Source: CBDAUN01 sp965214875 (GTDB lineage Bacteria > Pseudomonadota > Gammaproteobacteria > Arenicellales > JAJDZL01). Taken from it: DNA of 64,000 bases. The stretch lies in NCBI GenBank assembly GCA_965214875.1, contig OZ243980.1, positions 2,356,001-2,420,000 on the forward strand. The letters run 5' to 3'. Both the position numbers and the translations under genes were made by a program. Below are positions 37,539 to 46,325 of this stretch, in pieces. Position 1 is the first letter of the stretch. The number at the start of each line of letters is the position of its first letter. The notes under the pieces are model-generated. The model made no database searches. It had not been told where the DNA came from and saw nothing but the letters and a program-made list of their open reading frames with translations.

Positions 37539-38555
37539 TCAGGCAGCAAGCGCGCTTTGGTTGAAGTTTTCATTATACGCCTGCATGGGCGTGCGTTGTC
37601 CGAGCGCCTGATGCGGCCGGCAGGCGTTGTAGAAGCGCTCGAATTCGGCCAGTTCGACGTTCAGCGCGCCCACGCTCAGCTCGCCGGCGTAGAACTGGTG
37701 GAACTCGTAGCGGCCGGCGGCGTTGGCGCGCTCGACGCAGCCGTTATATTTGGGGCTTCTGGGCGGCAGCACGAACAGGGCGATGCCGCGCCGCTGGCAG
37801 GCGGTCTCGAACTCGGCCATGAATTCGCTGCCGCCGTCGACCTGCACCGACTCGATATCGAACGGCGCCTGGCGGATCAGGTGGTCAAGGAACGTCGAGG
37901 CGCAGGCGGCGGTGGCGCGCGAGTAGGCGCGCATGTAGCAAATCTTCGAGACCGGGCATACGGCCTCGGACTCCTTGACGCAGAAGCCGGCGTCGATGGC
38001 GACGCCCGTATGGTCGATCTGGACCATCTGGCCGGGCTTTCGCCCGCGGGCGCCGTAGCGCCAGCGGCGGGCGTGGCGGTCGAACTTGCGTTGCCTGGGC
38101 TTTGTTCGCCCGTAGTAGAACGCGACGGGCTCGGCCCGGCCGGTGCGGACCAGGCGGGAGATCATGCGTCCGGTGGTGGAGGCGCTGGGCGCGAAGCCGC
38201 GCTCGCGCGCCAGCACGGCGCGGATCTTGGCGCGCCCCCACAGCGGAAAGCGCTGCCGCGTTTGGCGCACCAGCTCGAGCTCGGCGGCGGTCCACTGGCG
38301 CTGCCGCACCCGGTGCGGGCGGCGGCACCGGTCGGCCAGGGCGCGGACGCCCTGCTCGCGCAGGCGCCGCTTCCAGCGGCAGGGCGTCGCCCGGGAGCAG
38401 CCGATCGCCTTCAGGGCGGTCGCTTCGGTTGCGCCCTCGAGGCGAAGCTGGTCGAACAGCGCGAGACTGTCGAAGCGCTCGGCGGCCTGCGGCGAAAGTT
38501 CGTCGCGGATCGCGTCGAGGCGATAAAATTTGCGGTGCGGATATTTGATTTGCAT
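37539..38555 (-). CDS. IS481-family DDE transposase
   Basis: 338 residues. The N-terminal half has helix-turn-helix parts (ATALKAIGCSRATPCRWKRRL). The DDE catalytic residues are in QIDHTGVAID, VQVDGGSEFM and NGCVERANAAGRYEF, the last being the usual ...ERxNxxxRxEF of IS481/IS3-type integrase cores. The frame is complete with ATG 38555 and a stop at 37539. A 376-codon open frame on the opposite strand results from the GC-rich composition and is not a gene. Confidence 0.9.
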   Translation of the reverse strand: MQIKYPHRKFYRLDAIRDELSPQAAERFDSLALFDQLRLEGATEATALKAIGCSRATPCRWKRRLREQGVRALADRCRRPHRVRQRQWTAAELELVRQTRQRFPLWGRAKIRAVLARERGFAPSASTTGRMISRLVRTGRAEPVAFYYGRTKPRQRKFDRHARRWRYGARGRKPGQMVQIDHTGVAIDAGFCVKESEAVCPVSKICYMRAYSRATAACASTFLDHLIRQAPFDIESVQVDGGSEFMAEFETACQRRGIALFVLPPRSPKYNGCVERANAAGRYEFHQFYAGELSVGALNVELAEFERFYNACRPHQALGQRTPMQAYNENFNQSALAA

Positions 38556-38623
38556 AGCGCTATCTCCCGCCTTTCGGCTGTTGGATTTTTGTTAGGCACT
38601 ATGCTACCTGAAAAATTTTCGCG

Positions 38624-38670
38624 CGCCCGCTCTTCCCCTTCGGACTGCGTCCTACGGGGAAGAGCGGGCG
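38624..38670. repeat. Perfect 15-bp inverted repeat inside the IS right end
   Basis: CGCCCGCTCTTCCCC at 38624-38638 and its exact complement at 38656-38670, separated by 17 bases. It lies directly inside the right terminal repeat, upstream of the transposase start. Such a stable hairpin may stop transcription entering the element or mask its end. Confidence 0.8.
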
Positions 38671-38696
38671 GTCTCACATGTATCTGAACCCAGACA

Positions 38697-38897
38697 AAAT
38701 GCGATGCCAATAGCGCATCATGCCCTCAACAGATGCTAGAGGGCGGCATCATTTCCTGGCCGAATGCAAGTTTTAATGCCGGCAGCCTAGCAAGTAAAAT
38801 GCCGGCAATCGATTCTCGGAACTTTGCGATCGCTAGAAAGCCCGAGATCAAGCTAGTCACCACCTGCTGTCAGCACTGTTGAATCCGGAGTCATCGA
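38697..38897. other. Region between IS element and maf
   Basis: About 200 bases with a GCCCTC/GAGGGC stem near 38729-38751 and two copies of AATGCCGGCA. No remnant of yceD, expected next to maf, was recognised. The maf ribosome site GGAG lies just before 38898. Confidence 0.4.
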
Positions 38898-39497
38898 ATG
38901 TCACAAAACGACCGCCAGCATCTACCGCTTTTGCTCGCTTCGTCTTCACCGACACGGCGAACCGTCTTGAAAAAACTGATGATTCCATTCGATGTCGAAA
39001 GCCCTTCGATCGACGAAACGCCTTTGCTCAATGAGGATTCGATTTCACTCGCGCACAGGCTTGCGGTCCAAAAGGCCAGGGCCGTAGCATGCTCTTACCC
39101 AGAACATTTGATCATCGCATGCGATCAGGTTGCCAATGTGGACGGGGAAATTATGGGAAAGCCGATTGACCGCGACGACGCAATCCGTCAGCTGACCGCA
39201 GCTTCTGGGCATCTGGTCGTTCTGCACACGGGCCTTATCTTGCTCAACTCGAAAACGGGCAAAGAGCAAGTCGAAGTTGTCGACTACCGGGTTAAGTTTC
39301 GAGAGTTGACGCAATATGCAATCAAACGCTACATCGACCTTGATCAGCCGTTCGACTGCGGCGGCAGCTTGCGGTCGGAAAGTCTGGGCATTGCATTGCT
39401 AGAAAGATTTGAAGGCGACGATCCAAACGCACTGCTCGGACTGCCGCTGATCAGACTGGTCGACATGCTTGCCCAAGAGAACGTGCATCCGCTTTAG
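38898..39497 (+). CDS. maf: Maf/YceF-like nucleotide pyrophosphatase
   Basis: 199 residues. The family opening LLASSSPTRRTVLKKL is followed by FDVESPSIDE and the conserved CDQVANVDGEIMGKP. YceF-type Maf proteins hydrolyse modified or methylated nucleotides (m7GTP in E. coli) to keep them out of RNA. ATG 38898 has GGAG eight bases upstream. It is divergent from the rpmF cluster as in E. coli, with the IS element in between. Confidence 0.92.
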   Translation: MSQNDRQHLPLLLASSSPTRRTVLKKLMIPFDVESPSIDETPLLNEDSISLAHRLAVQKARAVACSYPEHLIIACDQVANVDGEIMGKPIDRDDAIRQLTAASGHLVVLHTGLILLNSKTGKEQVEVVDYRVKFRELTQYAIKRYIDLDQPFDCGGSLRSESLGIALLERFEGDDPNALLGLPLIRLVDMLAQENVHPL

Positions 39498-39517
39498 CGA
39501 TGCCAATGGGCGGTAAC

Positions 39518-39898
39518 TCACTGCGGAGCGACTAGGTCGTACGCATCGTCGACGAGCACGATTTCCCCTTCGCGCTCATCCACGCGCAATGCGGTCAAGC
39601 TAGCGCCGCTGCATGGTCCATCGACGCATAGACCTTTTCGAGGCTCGAACATCGCGCCATGATTTGCGCAGACGATGAATTCCCCATCCGTGTCGAAGAA
39701 TTCAGAATTGCCGTAATCCAATTGCAATGTCAAATGCGCACATCGGTTGAGATAGGCGTAAGGCTGGCCATCGAATCGGACAACAAACGCTGGATGCTGC
39801 GTACCGCCGTGCACGACCTGAAACTTCTTGCCTATGCCGCCTGATTCGATGGAAGCTGAATCGCAAATACGCTGCTGGCGGTTCTTGCCAATCGACAC
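39518..39898 (-). CDS. Rieske [2Fe-2S] domain protein
   Basis: 126 residues from a GTG start. The cluster ligands are present as CAH (LNRCAHLTLQL) and CANH (FIVCANHGAMFEPRKGLC), the two-Cys, two-His Rieske pattern, with a further CxxxxC-like GLCVDGPC loop. No membrane anchor, so it is a soluble ferredoxin-like electron carrier. It follows rluC by six bases and is probably co-transcribed with it; partner unknown. Confidence 0.9.
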   Translation of the reverse strand: MSIGKNRQQRICDSASIESGGIGKKFQVVHGGTQHPAFVVRFDGQPYAYLNRCAHLTLQLDYGNSEFFDTDGEFIVCANHGAMFEPRKGLCVDGPCSGASLTALRVDEREGEIVLVDDAYDLVAPQ

Positions 39899-39904
39899 TT
39901 CGAA

Positions 39905-40888
39905 TCATGCACCATTGCTAGATTGATTGCTAAGGTTGTTGACAACATGGCTTAGCTCACTAGGCAAAGGCGCTGATATATCAATCTTTTTTCCTGTGCG
40001 CAGATGAAGCATTTGCAATCTTGATGCATGCAGAAAAATACGTTTCAGGCCATGTTTTCTCATTTCAGCGTTGAATCGCGGTTCACCGTATCGACGGTCG
40101 CCCGCTATCGGGTGCCCGAGATGCAGAGCATGCCGCCGTGCCTGATGAGTGCGTCCTGTTTGCAATTCGATATCGACCAGAGTGCAACTGTCAAATCTGC
40201 GATTCAGGACGAATTTGCTAGCTGAGCGAACGGTTGCTCCTCCAGAATCCTCGCTCTGCGCAACCAGCGTTTTTGCATTGCGACTAGAATCTGAAAGCTC
40301 GACTTGCCTTGTACCGCCCGACCAGACGCCCTGCAATAAAGCGGCGTAGGTCTTGATCATTCTCGCATCAAGCTCGCGTCGCAAAATAGCGTGAATATCC
40401 CGAAGAAATGCGCGATCCTTGCAAATAAGCAGCACCCCTGACGTACCTTTGTCTAGCCGGTGAGCCAGTTCCAGAAAATCCGAATTCGGACGCATTTGCC
40501 GCATTGCCTCAATCAAACCGATGCGATGCCGGCTACCTGAATGCACCGCAATGCCGGACGGCTTATCCAGCGCAATCAGGAATTCATCCTCGTACAAGAT
40601 CTGGTCGAGTGCCGAAACGACATCAGAGGCAGGACGAATGACAGGCTTCGTGCTATTGTCAAGCTTAAGCGGAGGAATCCGAACCCGATCGCCTTCGGCA
40701 AGACGCTTGTGCGCTTTGGAGCGTGATCCATTCACGCGCACCTGCCCAGTCCGAATGATCTTGTATATCCGGCTGTGCGGAATGTGCGGTAAATTACTGA
40801 TCAGATAGTTGTCGAGGCGTCGGCCATGTGAACCGGCATCAACCACCAAATTCCCTACTCTGCCAGAAATCTGCGAGGTTGAAACCAT
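39905..40888 (-). CDS. rluC: 23S rRNA pseudouridine synthase (RluC-type)
   Basis: 327 residues from ATG 40888 (GTG 40891 also possible). An N-terminal S4 domain (RRLDNYLISNLPHIPHSRIYKII) is followed by the catalytic motif LAHRLDKGTSGVLL with the essential Asp, and RTHQARRHALHLGHPIAGDRRYG. In E. coli the enzyme modifies positions 955, 2504 and 2580 of 23S rRNA and lies divergent from rne, exactly as here. Confidence 0.93.
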   Translation of the reverse strand: MVSTSQISGRVGNLVVDAGSHGRRLDNYLISNLPHIPHSRIYKIIRTGQVRVNGSRSKAHKRLAEGDRVRIPPLKLDNSTKPVIRPASDVVSALDQILYEDEFLIALDKPSGIAVHSGSRHRIGLIEAMRQMRPNSDFLELAHRLDKGTSGVLLICKDRAFLRDIHAILRRELDARMIKTYAALLQGVWSGGTRQVELSDSSRNAKTLVAQSEDSGGATVRSASKFVLNRRFDSCTLVDIELQTGRTHQARRHALHLGHPIAGDRRYGEPRFNAEMRKHGLKRIFLHASRLQMLHLRTGKKIDISAPLPSELSHVVNNLSNQSSNGA

Positions 40889-41173
40889 CACGTCAAATGA
40901 GGCATGCCTAATCCATGCATCAAAATATATTCAAGCAACTGAACTAGCGGCTTGGTTTCACAAAGCTGCTGGGGATTAAGATCGTTTCGCATTCGAACGG
41001 AATTTGATTTATTCTTCGTCGCGCAATAATGATGGCGATAATATTCTAGACATGATTCTATCAGGCAACTTCGAGCATGTTTATTGCTTTTCCTCAAGGA
41101 GGATTTACACGGACACTAACTGATCGTCATCTGGCACGTTATTTCTGCGGCAACCAATTCTTTGCCAATCGGC

Positions 41174-41179
41174 TATAAT
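41174..41179 (+). promoter_or_regulatory. Possible rne promoter, -10 box
   Basis: A perfect TATAAT. No good -35 match lies 16-18 bases upstream. Transcription from here would give a leader of about 330 bases. Confidence 0.35.
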
Positions 41180-41271
41180 GCCGATCGACCGCATTGGAAA
41201 GTCTTGTAGCCAATGCATTCAAGATACAAAAGAAGCTCGGACCGAACGTGGCGAGCCGGGCTGAATTCTTT

Positions 41272-41291
41272 CTAGTGCGTGTGCGCACTAG
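41272..41291 (+). promoter_or_regulatory. Hairpin in rne leader
   Basis: CTAGTGCG-TGTG-CGCACTAG, a perfect 8-bp stem with a tetraloop, about 230 bases before the rne start. It may be a structural element for RNase E autoregulation. Confidence 0.45.
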
Positions 41292-41487
41292 TTGCTCTAC
41301 CGGACGATAGACCTGCGGACAGGCCGATGGTTTAAGTTCGATGAAAGTGAATAAGATGGCCCACGCATTTGCCCTCCAAAACAAACCCGATAGAATCAAC
41401 TCGCAACGCAGTTAAGTTATGAGATTGTTCTCATCTAAGTCAAACTAGCCGATGCAGCTTTACACTAATAAAAGCATACATGCCCCG

Positions 41488-41515
41488 GCGACTGCGTCGC
41501 AGTACCAGGTGTACT
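41488..41515 (+). promoter_or_regulatory. Two hairpins enclosing the rne ribosome site
   Basis: GCGAC-TGC-GTCGC (41488-41500) is followed at once by AGTAC-CAGGT-GTACT (41501-41515), three bases before the rne ATG. The only Shine-Dalgarno-like bases (AGGTG) sit in the second loop, so folding could limit initiation. Confidence 0.5.
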
Positions 41516-41518
41516 TTA

Positions 41519-43597
41519 ATGAAACGCATGCTATTCAACGCAACTCATTCGGAAGAGTTGCGAATCGCCGTCGTGGACGGCCAAACACTCATTGATCTGG
41601 ATATTGACTACGTCGATAGCGAAAGTAAAAAAGGGAATATCTATAAGGCAAAGATCACCAAGATTGAACCCAGCCTTGAAGCCGCATTCGTCGACTTCGG
41701 CTCGGAGAAGCACGGATTTCTGTCCCTCAAGGATATTTCACGCAAGTACTTCAAAAATACGAAAGACTCTACCCCGCTTTCCAATGTCAAGATCCAGGAT
41801 GTCGTCAGCGTGGGCGACAACCTGATCGTTCAGGTAGAAAAAGAGGAACGCGGCACTAAAGGAGCCGCGCTGACCACTTTTATAAGCCTGGCCGGACGCT
41901 ATCTCGTCTTGTTGCCAGACAATCCTCGCGGAGGAGGAATCTCGCGTCAGATAGAAGGCCCGAAACGCAGTGAGCTGAAAGGAATCATGGCAAAGATCGA
42001 GGTGCCTGACAGTCACTCTGTCATCGCCCGAACTGCAGGGATCGGCAAGTCTGCAGACGAGTTCCAATCTGACCTGAATTATTTGATAAATCTTTGGCGA
42101 GCCATCGAGGCGGCAGCTGAAAAGCAATCCGACCCGCTTCTCATCTATCAGGAAAGCAGCTTGATCGTGCGGGTTCTGCGCGACTACCTGCGTGACGACA
42201 TACGACAGATCGTCATCGACGATGAGAATATCTACGACCAGACGAACAAGTTTCTGAAAGATATGATGCCGAATTCAAAGGTTTCGGTGAAGCTTCATAC
42301 CGAATCGGTACCGCTTTTTTCTAAGTTCCAAGTCGAGAATCAGATTGAAGGCGCTTTTGAGCGCAAGGTCAATCTGCCCAGCGGCGGCGCGATCGTCATT
42401 GATCAAACAGAAGCTTTAGTAACCATTGATGTGAATTCCGCGCGCGCTACGCGAGGTTCTGATATCGAGGAAACCGCTTTTCAAACTAACGTTGAAGCGG
42501 TTCAGCAAGTCGCAAAGCAGTTGCGGGTACGAGATATCGGAGGGTTGATCGTGATCGATCTTATCGACATGTCGTCCCAAAAGCACAAGCGCAATGTTGA
42601 AAATGAATTCATCGAATCGTTGCGGTCCGATAGGGCTCGCGTCCGAGTCGGACGAATTTCGAAGTTTGGATTGCTGGAAATGTCGCGTCAGCGTCTGCGA
42701 TCCTCAATTGAGGAATCCAGTCACGATGTCTGCCCTCGATGCAACGGGCGCGGTTTCGTTCGCAACGCAACATCGACCGGATTGAGCATCCTGCGAGTGC
42801 TTGAAGAAGATGCGCTTAAGGAGAATACCGAACTCATCCACGCGCACCTGCCCATCGAGATCGCGACCTTCTTGCTCAACGAGAAACGTCACGAAATCAA
42901 CATGATCGAGCAACGTTTTGCAACACGCATCGTGATCATTCCGAATGGTTCGCTGAAAACTCCTGACTATCGCATCATGCGGTTCAAAGCCAGCGAGGCA
43001 GACAAAACCAGCGGCGTACTCAGCTATAACCTGCAATTGCCTGACCAAGTCAGCGAGGTCTACAACTTCATTGGCGGCAACACTGCGACGCGCCGTGCCG
43101 CGGTCGACCAAAGCGAGTTAAGCGATCAGGCGCTCGAAACAACTTCTAAGCAGGAAAGCCACTCAATCATCGGAAAGATGATCAAGTCGGTCTTTGGCGG
43201 AAAGCAAGAAGAGCAGCCGCTAGCGGCAAAAGAGAAATCAAAAACGACGGCTGCCTCGCGTACGAAGCGCAAGCCAGGTCAAAGGAGTAGCGGACGACAA
43301 GCTGGAACACAAAGCAAATCGCGGAGCGGGGAAAGGCGCAAGTCCACCAGCAGAAAGCCATCTTCAGCAAAGTCGGGCGAGCAACCTCGACGCAGGTCCC
43401 GCTCTTCAACCAAGAGCAAGGCGGCTAGTCAATCGAACGGACCAACGACTGTCTCTGCCAAATCGACCGCCGACAACGAGAAGTCTGCCGCTCAAAACAG
43501 CGGAAGACGGCGCGGCGGCCGACGAAGCGCGAGTGCTTCCACCAAGCTTGCGAAAACGCCAGAACGCGAAAGTGCGGATCAACCACCTAAGCCATAG
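41519..43597 (+). CDS. rne: Ribonuclease E/G family endoribonuclease
   Basis: 692 residues from ATG 41519 (MKRMLFNATHSEELRIAVV), which matches RNase E better than the 13-residue extension to 41480. S1 domain at about 35-125, catalytic Asp in VTIDVNSARATRG and LIVIDLIDM at about 300 and 345, and the Zn-link CPRCNGRG at about 405. After residue 520 it changes to a Lys/Arg/Ser-rich, low-complexity tail, the disordered scaffold part, here much shorter than the 1061-residue E. coli protein. It initiates mRNA decay and processes rRNA and tRNA at the inner membrane. Confidence 0.95.
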   Translation: MKRMLFNATHSEELRIAVVDGQTLIDLDIDYVDSESKKGNIYKAKITKIEPSLEAAFVDFGSEKHGFLSLKDISRKYFKNTKDSTPLSNVKIQDVVSVGDNLIVQVEKEERGTKGAALTTFISLAGRYLVLLPDNPRGGGISRQIEGPKRSELKGIMAKIEVPDSHSVIARTAGIGKSADEFQSDLNYLINLWRAIEAAAEKQSDPLLIYQESSLIVRVLRDYLRDDIRQIVIDDENIYDQTNKFLKDMMPNSKVSVKLHTESVPLFSKFQVENQIEGAFERKVNLPSGGAIVIDQTEALVTIDVNSARATRGSDIEETAFQTNVEAVQQVAKQLRVRDIGGLIVIDLIDMSSQKHKRNVENEFIESLRSDRARVRVGRISKFGLLEMSRQRLRSSIEESSHDVCPRCNGRGFVRNATSTGLSILRVLEEDALKENTELIHAHLPIEIATFLLNEKRHEINMIEQRFATRIVIIPNGSLKTPDYRIMRFKASEADKTSGVLSYNLQLPDQVSEVYNFIGGNTATRRAAVDQSELSDQALETTSKQESHSIIGKMIKSVFGGKQEEQPLAAKEKSKTTAASRTKRKPGQRSSGRQAGTQSKSRSGERRKSTSRKPSSAKSGEQPRRRSRSSTKSKAASQSNGPTTVSAKSTADNEKSAAQNSGRRRGGRRSASASTKLAKTPERESADQPPKP

Positions 43598-43651
43598 CGC
43601 AGTGCGCAAACACCGCACTAAGCAAAAAAGACATCCGAAAGATCGGCTTAT

Positions 43652-43678
43652 CGTAGCCAGCGATCAATGCCGGCTACG
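43652..43678. terminator. Possible terminator between rne and convergent exonuclease gene
   Basis: CGTAGCC ... GGCTACG, a 7-bp stem with a 13-base loop, 55 bases after the rne stop, followed after some bases by GTTTTA. Weak as a rho-independent terminator. Confidence 0.3.
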
Positions 43679-43709
43679 CAGTTCGTTTTACTGCGAAAAC
43701 GCTAACCGT

Positions 43710-44495
43710 TCAGTGGCGCGGCTTGAATTCTCGCGCAAACTCTATCAGGTGAGCTTTGCCTGAGTCTTCGAGCCATCTGCAAATATTGTTCAATGTCGCC
43801 TTGTAGTGGTCAAGATCGAATCGCCCTCGAATAAACTCAAGACGTTGATAGATCAGTAGCGTGTTGAGCGCATCGATTTCGCAATAGTCGCGAATCTCGT
43901 GAATCCTTCCTTCAAGATGCGCTTGGAACACACCTGAACCTCCCACACCAATTTTGCCGGCAAAGCCAAGCAGCCTGGCAATGTCGTCAAGTCCGGCAGA
44001 CGCTCTCATCTGGTATCGGGAAAGCAAATCCATCAGATCGAGATGGCGCTCCTGAAAACGTCCATGGTAGTTGTTCCACCTCATCTCCGGATTGGATTGG
44101 CCTGTGTCCCAATACGTCACGCTTTGGATGCCGTAGAGCAAAGCCCGGTACTGCAAAACCGGGAGATCAAATCCATTTCCATTCCATGAAACCAGTGTCG
44201 GCGCACCATTGTCAACACCGCGAAAAAAGTCTCGAATAAGCTGTTCTTCGGTCGATTCAGCCTCACCGATCGACTTAACTTTGAACTCGCCGGAACGGTC
44301 AAGCACCGCTACGGATATCGCAACGACACGCTGCAAATGCAATGGCAGCATTGTCGCTTCGGGTACGCGTTGCCGACGCATGGCAAGCATCGCCTTCGCT
44401 GTTTCTTCCGGACCTATCCCGTCTAGGTCGTAAAGCGACCTACCCGTTTCTAGGTCGGGAATGGTTTCGATGTCAAACGCTACTATCATCTTCAA
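43710..44495 (-). CDS. DEDDy 3'-5' exonuclease (PolB-like exo2 family)
   Basis: 261 residues. The exonuclease motifs are FDIETIPD (ExoI), LVSWNGNGFDLPVL (ExoII) and DYCEIDALNTLLIY (ExoIII), the DEDD set of the DNA polymerase B-like exonuclease family. There is no polymerase domain. Its substrate is not known; the position next to recJ (28 bases after the recJ stop) suggests a role in DNA repair and probable co-transcription. Confidence 0.88.
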   Translation of the reverse strand: MKMIVAFDIETIPDLETGRSLYDLDGIGPEETAKAMLAMRRQRVPEATMLPLHLQRVVAISVAVLDRSGEFKVKSIGEAESTEEQLIRDFFRGVDNGAPTLVSWNGNGFDLPVLQYRALLYGIQSVTYWDTGQSNPEMRWNNYHGRFQERHLDLMDLLSRYQMRASAGLDDIARLLGFAGKIGVGGSGVFQAHLEGRIHEIRDYCEIDALNTLLIYQRLEFIRGRFDLDHYKATLNNICRWLEDSGKAHLIEFAREFKPRH

Positions 44496-44522
44496 TCCGC
44501 GGCTCTTCGCATATCAGGTTCA

Positions 44523-46301
44523 TTATGCGGGCTCTAGATGGGATATTGCCATTTCAGCCGATTTCTTATTTTGAAACTCGTTGACCTCGAATCGGTAGAC
44601 GATTCTGTATTTATGCGAAACGATAGGCGGGGCCTCATCATTGCGAAAATATCCAAAGAAAATGCCTCCGCACTTGATATTTGAATCCTCGGACTCAAGT
44701 CGCAGCCGCAAATGCGCATCGCCAACCACCCTCCACTCGCGCACGACAAAAATACCGTCGAAAACGGGTTGGGCAAAACCCTGTCCCCAAGGTCCGCCGC
44801 CCTTTATTGCCTCGGCCGTGGTCAAATCCATCGTATCGAGTTCTCCGTCCGTAGAAATGGTTGAATGCGCTCCTTCTGATCCGAGAACTTTAACGACTTG
44901 ATGGGTAAATTTATTGCTGAACTTCCCATAGCTCAACTCTTCGATTGTCAAACCGGCCGCCATCGCATGGCCTCCAAATGCCAGCAGCAACTGAGGCTCT
45001 TCTGTGTCGATTTCCGCCAGTGCATCCCGAATATTCAGACCGTTTACCGAGCGTCCCGAACCGCGCAGGGTCCCATCACTTGCAGGGGCGAATGCAAATG
45101 TCGGCTTTCCTGTTAGCTCCACAATCCGGGATGCAACCAACCCGACCACGCCCTGATGCCAATCTTCCTTGTATAGACAGTAGCACGGTGCGCCGTCTGG
45201 CAATTCACTCATCTTTTCTTCAACGATACCCATCGCTTCATCCAGCATGGTCTGCTGTAATTCACGCCTTGCCTGGTTTAAACTCTCAAGTTGCTCAACA
45301 TGCTTAACCACCCCGTTCCGGTCGTCACTAGTTAGACATTTGATTCCCACAGTAATGTCATCTAGACGTCCGGCAGCATTGAGACGCGGCGCAACGATGA
45401 ATCCGAGGTCGCGCTCAGTCACTTGGCCAATACGTCGCCCGCCCGACTCAAGCAAAGCCTTGATGCCGAACCTGCAGCGACCGCTGTTTATTCGGCGCAA
45501 GCCCTGTGTGACCAGTATCCGGTTGTTATGGTCCAAAGTGACCATGTCGGCAACGGTTCCAAGTGCGACGAGATCAAGATAGTCGGCCATATTCGGATTC
45601 GCGATGCCCTCTCGCTCGAACCATCCTTCTTGTACAAGGCGTTTGCGTACAGCGGTCGCGACGTAGAACATGACGCCGACACCCGCTAGATTCTTGCTGA
45701 TAAACTGATTGCCCGGCAACTGCGGATTGACGATCGAATCGGCTGGCGGCAACTCATCGCCCGGCAAATGGTGGTCGGTAACGATTACGCTAATGCCCTT
45801 TTCCTTAGCCAGCTTCACGCCTGCCACACTTGAAATACCGTTGTCGACCGTAATCACAAGATCAGGTGCAGTCTTCGAAAGATACTCGACAATTCCTTCA
45901 GACAGCCCATAGCCGAACTTGAACCGATCGGGCGCGAGATATGCGACATGCCGCGCTCCCATCGCTTTCAATGAGAGATAGCCTAAGGCACAGCTGGTCG
46001 CGCCGTCGGTATCGTAATCACCGACGATGAGAATCGAAGCATCCGCTGCAATCGCATCAACGATAATCGCCGCCGCTTCCTCGACACCGGACAAGCCGTC
46101 TGGCGGACTCAGTTTCGACAACGAGTAATCCAGCTCCTGTGAATCCTTGACTCCTCGGCGACGGTAGATCTTGTCAAGTACAGGATGAACGTCAGACAGG
46201 AGTGCATGATGAATGAATTGGCGCCGGATAATCGTCTTTTGGCGCAAGGCGACAGATGTTTCAGGCATGGAACTGGCCGTTTCGATGCTGAGCGCGTGCA
46301 A
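44523..46301 (-). CDS. recJ: Single-stranded-DNA-specific exonuclease RecJ
   Basis: 592 residues, full length. DHH-phosphoesterase motifs: VGDYDTDGATSCALG, TVDNGISS, VTDHHLPGDELPPADSIVNP; DHHA1 domain with GSGRSVNGLNIRDAL and FGGHAMAAGL. RecJ degrades single-stranded DNA 5' to 3' in recombination and mismatch repair. It starts 24 bases after the hom stop. In Pseudomonas thrC lies between hom and recJ; it is missing here. Confidence 0.96.
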   Translation of the reverse strand: MHALSIETASSMPETSVALRQKTIIRRQFIHHALLSDVHPVLDKIYRRRGVKDSQELDYSLSKLSPPDGLSGVEEAAAIIVDAIAADASILIVGDYDTDGATSCALGYLSLKAMGARHVAYLAPDRFKFGYGLSEGIVEYLSKTAPDLVITVDNGISSVAGVKLAKEKGISVIVTDHHLPGDELPPADSIVNPQLPGNQFISKNLAGVGVMFYVATAVRKRLVQEGWFEREGIANPNMADYLDLVALGTVADMVTLDHNNRILVTQGLRRINSGRCRFGIKALLESGGRRIGQVTERDLGFIVAPRLNAAGRLDDITVGIKCLTSDDRNGVVKHVEQLESLNQARRELQQTMLDEAMGIVEEKMSELPDGAPCYCLYKEDWHQGVVGLVASRIVELTGKPTFAFAPASDGTLRGSGRSVNGLNIRDALAEIDTEEPQLLLAFGGHAMAAGLTIEELSYGKFSNKFTHQVVKVLGSEGAHSTISTDGELDTMDLTTAEAIKGGGPWGQGFAQPVFDGIFVVREWRVVGDAHLRLRLESEDSNIKCGGIFFGYFRNDEAPPIVSHKYRIVYRFEVNEFQNKKSAEMAISHLEPA

Positions 46302-46325
46302 GCGAATTTATCAAGCGCCCGCGCA

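Larger units (their letters stand above)
37511..38696 (-). mobile_element. Intact IS481-like insertion sequence with target duplication
   Basis: Imperfect terminal inverted repeats of about 25 bases: the left (37511-37535) runs from TGTACGGGTTCA to GAGAC, the right (38671-38696, reversed) from TGTCTGGGTTCA to GAGAC. The element is flanked by the 5-bp direct repeat AAATG (37506-37510 and 38697-38701). One transposase gene fills it. It is strikingly GC-rich against the flanking core genes, which points to recent arrival. Identical target copies and an intact frame suggest it is still competent or only recently silent. Confidence 0.85.
40892..41518. other. rluC-rne divergent region with long rne leader
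   Basis: About 630 bases without a credible gene; a 69-codon minus-strand frame next to rluC resembles nothing known. It should hold the rluC promoter and the rne promoter and 5' untranslated region. In E. coli rne has a 361-base leader through which RNase E controls its own mRNA; a leader of similar length would start near 41186. Confidence 0.6.

Noticed and set aside
37557..38687. 376-codon plus-strand open frame opposite the IS transposase
   Set aside because: The minus-strand protein has a complete DDE catalytic core; the antisense frame is an effect of high GC.
40888..41097. 69-codon minus-strand frame overlapping the rluC start
   Set aside because: No similarity or ribosome site; lies in the rluC/rne promoter region.
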